Assembly: GCA_025267735.1 (NCBI GenBank) | Contig: CM046294.1 | Coordinates: 45,049,570 to 45,113,569, forward strand | Origin: Mactra quadrangularis | Taxonomy: Eukaryota > Mollusca > Bivalvia > Venerida > Mactridae | Reading direction: 5' to 3' | DNA: 64,000 nucleotides | In this document: one piece after another, positions 59,477 to 64,000 of the stretch | Numbering within the stretch: the first letter of the stretch is position 1 | Layout: each line of letters starts with the position of its first letter | Translations under genes and position numbers: made by a program | Notes under the pieces: generated by a model | The model's input: only the letters and a program-made list of their open reading frames with translations | The model's database searches: none | Told to the model about the DNA's origin: nothing

Positions 59477-60326
59477 GTTTCATCATACGTTTATGTACAT
59501 GACTAATGACTAACATAGTATCTTACTAAATAATTCACAATGGGTCACAAACGTGTTATATTAGCCTATCCTTCAGTTGTTATTATATCATAAATAGTTG
59601 CGGTTGTATTGAATTAATTATTATGTAGTTTTATTGCATCTACTCTAATCTATATCCACACGTGGGTGAATCCTCATGTAGATCCAATTAAATGAAACTT
59701 TGACCTTAGACTAGCAAGTGTTGAGACAATGTCGGTTTTTGAATTGTAGTTTGATCAGCATTATGTATTAAGATATGTATTTCGGCCGCTCTCATAACCA
59801 GCTTTTCTAGACATTTTTGTATATACATTGTACTCTAGTCTATCCTTCAAGAAAAAGATGAGGACATATTTATCGTCATGGTAGAACAATTCTTATTAAA
59901 TATATATAGGCCTATACCAGGAATATAATAATTGCGGACTTATACACCAACGTACTACAAGTACGTTACACTCGGTGCTATCTTTATTTTGTATTTGAAT
60001 AGACTGGTGAACTAAGAGTATGATTATAAATCCAGATCATTTTGACAAAATATGGTTATCAGCTGCTCCACTTAGTTTGTATTTTAAATTAATTGCATGC
60101 ATTTCGTATCAAAAATTGATACATGTACTTATCTAGATTCAGGTCAAAACTTGCGAAGAAAGTTGAACTAAAATTGGTACATGTGACACATATCTTTGTT
60201 CACTGAGCACTTTAAAACATCTTTCGAAATAGTTTAATTTCAGTCGAACATGTCCAATTGCCTCCTCATTTTTCAAGTACAGCTGCACTGACACATTTGC
60301 TATACATCATGTTTTGTACTTCTTGC
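59477..60326. other. No recognised feature
   Basis: AT-rich sequence; nothing identified. Confidence 0.5.
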
Positions 60327-60597
60327 GATATAGTTGGTAGCGCGCCGTGATTTGGAATCTCGTGTCCCGAAGGGGGTACATGTTCGAATCCCACCCGAGG
60401 AGGTTATACCCTTCCATGAAAATTTGTCAATAATGTCAATTTACCCCTATTAATAAGGTATATTGAGAAGTGTCCGGCCTTGTGGAAAGGTTAGTGAGTA
60501 CTCGTAATAGACACGGGTCCAGGTAAGCTAGGTTAGGTGCGCTGGACGCCGTAAAATAACCTAAATTGTGTTGACACGGAGTTAACCCAGTAAAGAA
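60327..60597 (+). mobile_element. SINE-B copy 5
   Basis: The head has TAGTTGGTAGCGCGCCGTGA and TTTGGAATCTCGTGTCCCGA, with B box ATGTTCGAATCCC. The body and the 3' domain (GCTGGACGCCGTAAAATAAC, TTGTGTTGACACGGAG) are intact. Confidence 0.85.
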
Positions 60598-60721
60598 AGA
60601 AAATCTTGCAATATAATGACAAATACGTATTATTGACATACCGTTATTTACTTTGAAACCTGCTTTCTTAAATGATTAATTATAGCCAAAAAAGCGAACT
60701 TACTACCGATTCATGCATACT

Positions 60722-61034
60722 GTTTGTGTGTTTGTTTTGTTGGGTTTAACGCCGTAGCAACACATTGTATAGTTCATATATCAGTCCGCCTACTCACTAT
60801 TCCTGGAAAATCTAAATCTCTAGATTTAGCTGTTAACCAACTGCTAAGCGCATACTTTCGTCAGTGACTGAAAACTTCCCTACATAATTAAGAATCATTG
60901 GTAGGAGGAAGAATGGCTGAAGAAATAATTTCATGTCCAAGCTTCACGAAAGTATGCCCCGCCCGGGAATTGAACCCACATCCCCTCGATCAGTACACTT
61001 GCGTCCTACTAACTGAGCTAGCCGGGCGGCTTTT
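60722..61034 (-). mobile_element. SINE-A copy 7 (full length, perfect TSD)
   Basis: A perfect 9-bp duplication ATGCATACT flanks it (60713-60721 and 61035-61043). The minus strand has the head GCCGCCCGGCTAGCTCAGTT, which is the best A box of the family in this window, and an AACAAAACAAAC tail. The B-box region reads GGTTCAATTCC. Confidence 0.9.
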
Positions 61035-61296
61035 ATGCATACTAATTTAAACTCAAGTCTTTATTGCATTTAGATGTTTTGATGGTCAATAGTTGCGTTG
61101 ACAATTCACAATTTTATTTGTTATAGCAGGAAGTTTATTTAGTGGTTTACGTGGGCTTATTTGCGTGGTTGTATTTAAATGCCGTTTGTTCACAAATTTC
61201 AACTTAAATACAAACTATTCTATAACTCTAAAATTTGTATACGCAATCATTTTGTTAGCGGGAAGCATCGTGACAATTTCAATGCATATTGACGTA

Positions 61297-61554
61297 TTGT
61301 ACGTAAAGTTTGACCCCGACCTGACATTTATGCAAGAATATCTATTATATTGAATACGAATACAGTATTAATGCTCGATTACACCGTGACCGTGAGGATT
61401 ATGAGTTAAAATTTAACATACAAACATACTTCTATAATTTTACGATCGCTGCAGAAGTGCAGAATAGGCGTGGTACGGACTTTCGTCGGGATATGTGTAG
61501 ATATTATTTGATAAAAATGTGAAATGTCAGGTCGGGGTCAATATTTACGCCCTT
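61297..61554 (+). mobile_element. Mariner-like MITE, family F (copy 3)
   Basis: It has 258 bp, with TA at both ends. TTGTACGTAAAGTTTGACCC and GGGTCAATATTTACGCCCTT are the mutated TIRs; the interior matches copy 1 in the same orientation (TTACGATCGCTGCAGAAG). Confidence 0.8.
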
Positions 61555-62044
61555 TACATCTAAGAAATATAACAATTTTATGCATAAACACCTACTCCGT
61601 TAGTAGCACAGTCTCGTTTATATTTCATTTTTCTATAGGTCAGTTTGTCATACTTATTAAAACAAAATTCTAGCACAAATATGTCAGCCAGTGGCTTATA
61701 AGACGATTGTGGAGCTTTAGCAGGTAATTGTACATTGTTTTATTGAATGGATGAATTTACAATTTGAGCAATTTTTTGAAATAGGATATTAAAATTGGAA
61801 TATGATCATTAAAGTGGGGTGATTCCGGAACAAAACAATTCTACCCAAGTAAATTTTCTACAAAATACAGTCAATTAGGACATTCCAAATCAATTGGGAA
61901 CGTTTTTGTTTCATCTCAAATTTGAACTTAGGCTTATCAAATACCAAACTTCACCAGGTTTTACAATAATCAAAATGTTTTTATAGTTATAATTTGATGT
62001 TTATTTTAGGTTTTGTTCGCAATGTTATCTTTTTATTTTTATTT
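61555..62044. other. No recognised feature
   Basis: AT-rich sequence; nothing identified. Confidence 0.5.
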
Positions 62045-62260
62045 TTTTAACATCGTATTCAACACATATTTAGGTCATATATACGGCGGCCAGCTCTTCC
62101 TACTATAGGTTTCCTGGACACTTTTCTATCACCAGTACTAACTTACCCTACCAGGAGGCCGACAACTCATGTATAGGGTATGACCTACCGCGACCGGGAT
62201 CGAACCCGAGATCTCCGAATTTGAAGACATACATGATAACCACTGCGCCACAGCCGCGGT
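62045..62260 (-). mobile_element. SINE-C copy 5
   Basis: The minus strand reads CCGCGGCTGTGGCGCAGTGG head, B box GGTTCGATCCC and the 3' domain TGACCTAAATATGTGTTGAA. TTATCTTTTTAT on the left and TTATCATTTTTA on the right may be a mutated target duplication. Confidence 0.85.
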
Positions 62261-62991
62261 TACTTATCATTTTTAACGTCGCATGACAGAGAGACTAATA
62301 ATCAAGATAAGGTATATATACACTGGTGAGAATTTTCAGAACAGATATTGAATACTTTTGTGGCACCAGAAAGGGTTCTTATCAAGCATAAGTACTTCTT
62401 GAAAATCATTTGATTTAACTGCCATAAGTGACATATAAGGAATCCATTTCATTGTTTAATATATTATGTAATTTAAGAACAGTAAAACTGTTGATTCAAT
62501 AGAATGTAATTTATTTAAATCAATACAATTTTACACAATTGACTAGAAAGTTTGTTTCGTCAATATATTTACAATTATTATTGTACCTTTACATAAATAT
62601 ATTTGCAAATATTTTAATTCCATTCCATTAGAATATATTTGTAATAATGATAATATTATCACTTTTATGATCTTTGATAAACATTGGTATTTCAGTTAAT
62701 GGCCCTCCGGTTAAAATATTATGTAATAGTAACATCTGTTATTATTACCATTTTTTCCTAAATTGTTACTTTTGAATATATTTAATTCAAATAAATTTTG
62801 CGGATTTTCAATTATTATTAGTCCTCATTTCTGAAACTTAGTCTCTGTTATTTGCGACATTTTTTGATGACTTAATAAATATAATACCTACAAATTAATC
62901 CAAGACGCACGAAAAAACAAATTACTCCAAACATAAGAAACATAAAATTAGTTATAAATATCAATAAATCCTTATATCAAGAAATATAATC
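62261..62991. other. No recognised feature
   Basis: AT-rich sequence; nothing identified. Confidence 0.5.
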
Positions 62992-63315
62992 TTACATATT
63001 AGAGAGTAAAACTTCACAAACTTTCCAAGAGTTAACGCTTTCCACTATATCATCAAAACTCCGAACAGATTCATGTTTCACTTAATAGTTAGGCGCTAAA
63101 ATCCCAATAACATTACTCCAATAGGTGAGAACACTACAACTTTGAATCAAACATACGATATTGGGAGCATCTACTGCAGCCAAGCGTTTATGTATCAACA
63201 TACTCTCGCATTGAACAATAGCATCATCGGATATCGCAGAGTCTCTCGTTCTATCCAATACTGCTTTCACAATCTCTCCTTGTACCATTATTGCAATATT
63301 GCACTTTGTAAACAA
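62992..63315 (-). pseudogene. Possible decayed coding segment, unidentified
   Basis: A minus-strand frame entering at 63315 (no ATG at its edge; a Met lies at codon 10) reads MVQGEIVKAVLDRTRDSA, then DDAIVQCESMLIHKRLAAVD and ends GILAPNY at a TAA (63082-63084). Beyond the TAA the same frame stays open for 27 more codons (VKHESVRSFDDIVESVNSWK and on) to a TAA at 62992-62994. The amino-acid mix is more protein-like than the AT-biased frames around it. I do not recognise the family. It may be a nonsense-mutated exon or pseudogene, or coincidence. Confidence 0.3.
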
Positions 63316-63349
63316 ACAAGTCTGCCTGATAAATAACGATATGGGATTG

Positions 63350-64000
63350 AAGGGGATTTTAGTCTCATTTATAAAATTGTTAAAAATATTTATCCCCTAT
63401 TATGTCTTATTTGAAAACATTATATTGCTGTGGTTTATTTCTTTTGGCTAACCGAATACAATCAGGACAGTATTAAGCGATGCAAAAAATCTAATTAAAG
63501 TTTTATCAATATTTTCACCATACTGAATAAATTCGTGTTCTGGTAATTTAAAAACAAAACAACTTTTTAGTATTTGTTTTTAAATATTTGTTTCTTGCTT
63601 TAGCAAGCACCCTTACGATAAAACTATTTGGACTCCATTTTGACTCTTAGTACCATTCTATCGGTATGAAAGGAGATAAGTATTTTAATAAAAAAATAAT
63701 AGATTAAATAGTCAATCATTAAAGATACGAGTTCACATACTTTTTTTCTATAATTTCAAAATACCATTCAGTGTCTGTAATTGTGTCAAAAAAATTAATT
63801 CATATTATTTTAAGACAAACTGATCTTTATTTTGCTAGAAATATACATTTTAAGATGAAATCTGTAAATGAGTACCTTAAAATCGCCTTTGCAGATATAT
63901 TTTTTTTGCTTTCGTTTAAATATTCAAAACGTGCGATGGCAATCATATTAAATCTTGATTATTCTTCTATAGTTTGATCTAATACCAATAGCTTCAATAA
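63350..64000. other. No recognised feature
   Basis: AT-rich sequence to the window edge. A 68-codon plus-strand frame at 63771-63977 has no recognisable domain. Confidence 0.45.

Noticed and set aside
1..64000. CRISPR arrays, bacterial operons, phage or defence systems
   Set aside because: The window has eukaryotic SINEs, LINE tails and MITEs and an animal GPCR; no bacterial-type gene packing or CRISPR spacing was seen.

Overview
This 64-kb window is AT-rich animal nuclear DNA that is gene-poor and full of small transposons. It shows spliced-gene signals, tRNA-headed SINEs with Pol III A and B boxes, non-LTR retrotransposon tails, many short terminal-inverted-repeat (TIR) elements, and one neuropeptide-type GPCR. 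The reverse-transcriptase remnants, the SINE architecture and the receptor type suggest a lophotrochozoan, most likely a bivalve mollusc. That assignment is inference from repeat and receptor style; no marker gene fixes the species.

The only confident protein-coding gene is on the minus strand at 47839-48945. It is an uninterrupted 368-residue rhodopsin-class receptor of the FMRFamide/myosuppressin (DMSR, sex-peptide-receptor-like) type. It has an in-frame stop just upstream of its ATG, a plausible 5'-UTR splice acceptor, and a 283-bp TIR element 38 bp past its stop that carries the nearest AATAAA.

Layout: 0-3 kb has a 5S-rRNA-like remnant and a 1.4-kb TIR element holding a decayed reading frame. 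3-6 kb has a hAT-like element, a 424-bp direct duplication flanking a SINE, and a retrotransposon 3' end. 6-18 kb has SINEs, retrotransposon tails (one split by a 9-bp-TSD element), a 30-bp minisatellite and a second hAT copy. 18.8-26.6 kb is a direct tandem duplication of a ~3.6-kb unit whose copies differ by SINE and mariner-like insertions, so filled and empty sites sit side by side. 26.6-36 kb is a repeat mosaic including two SINEs each split by the same 9-bp-TSD element. 36-47 kb is mostly unrecognised AT-rich sequence with scattered SINE and TIR elements and two simple or tandem repeats. 47-50 kb holds the receptor. 50-64 kb again holds TIR elements and SINEs, a hAT-like element with a perfect 8-bp TSD, a GGG-rich tract and a possible decayed coding segment near 63 kb.

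Three SINE families, here called A, B and C, have different tRNA-like heads but share the same 3' domain. Together with TIR families D-J, K, M-Q they explain most of the recognisable non-coding structure. Family letters are local labels, not database names. All identities and repeat boundaries were judged by eye.
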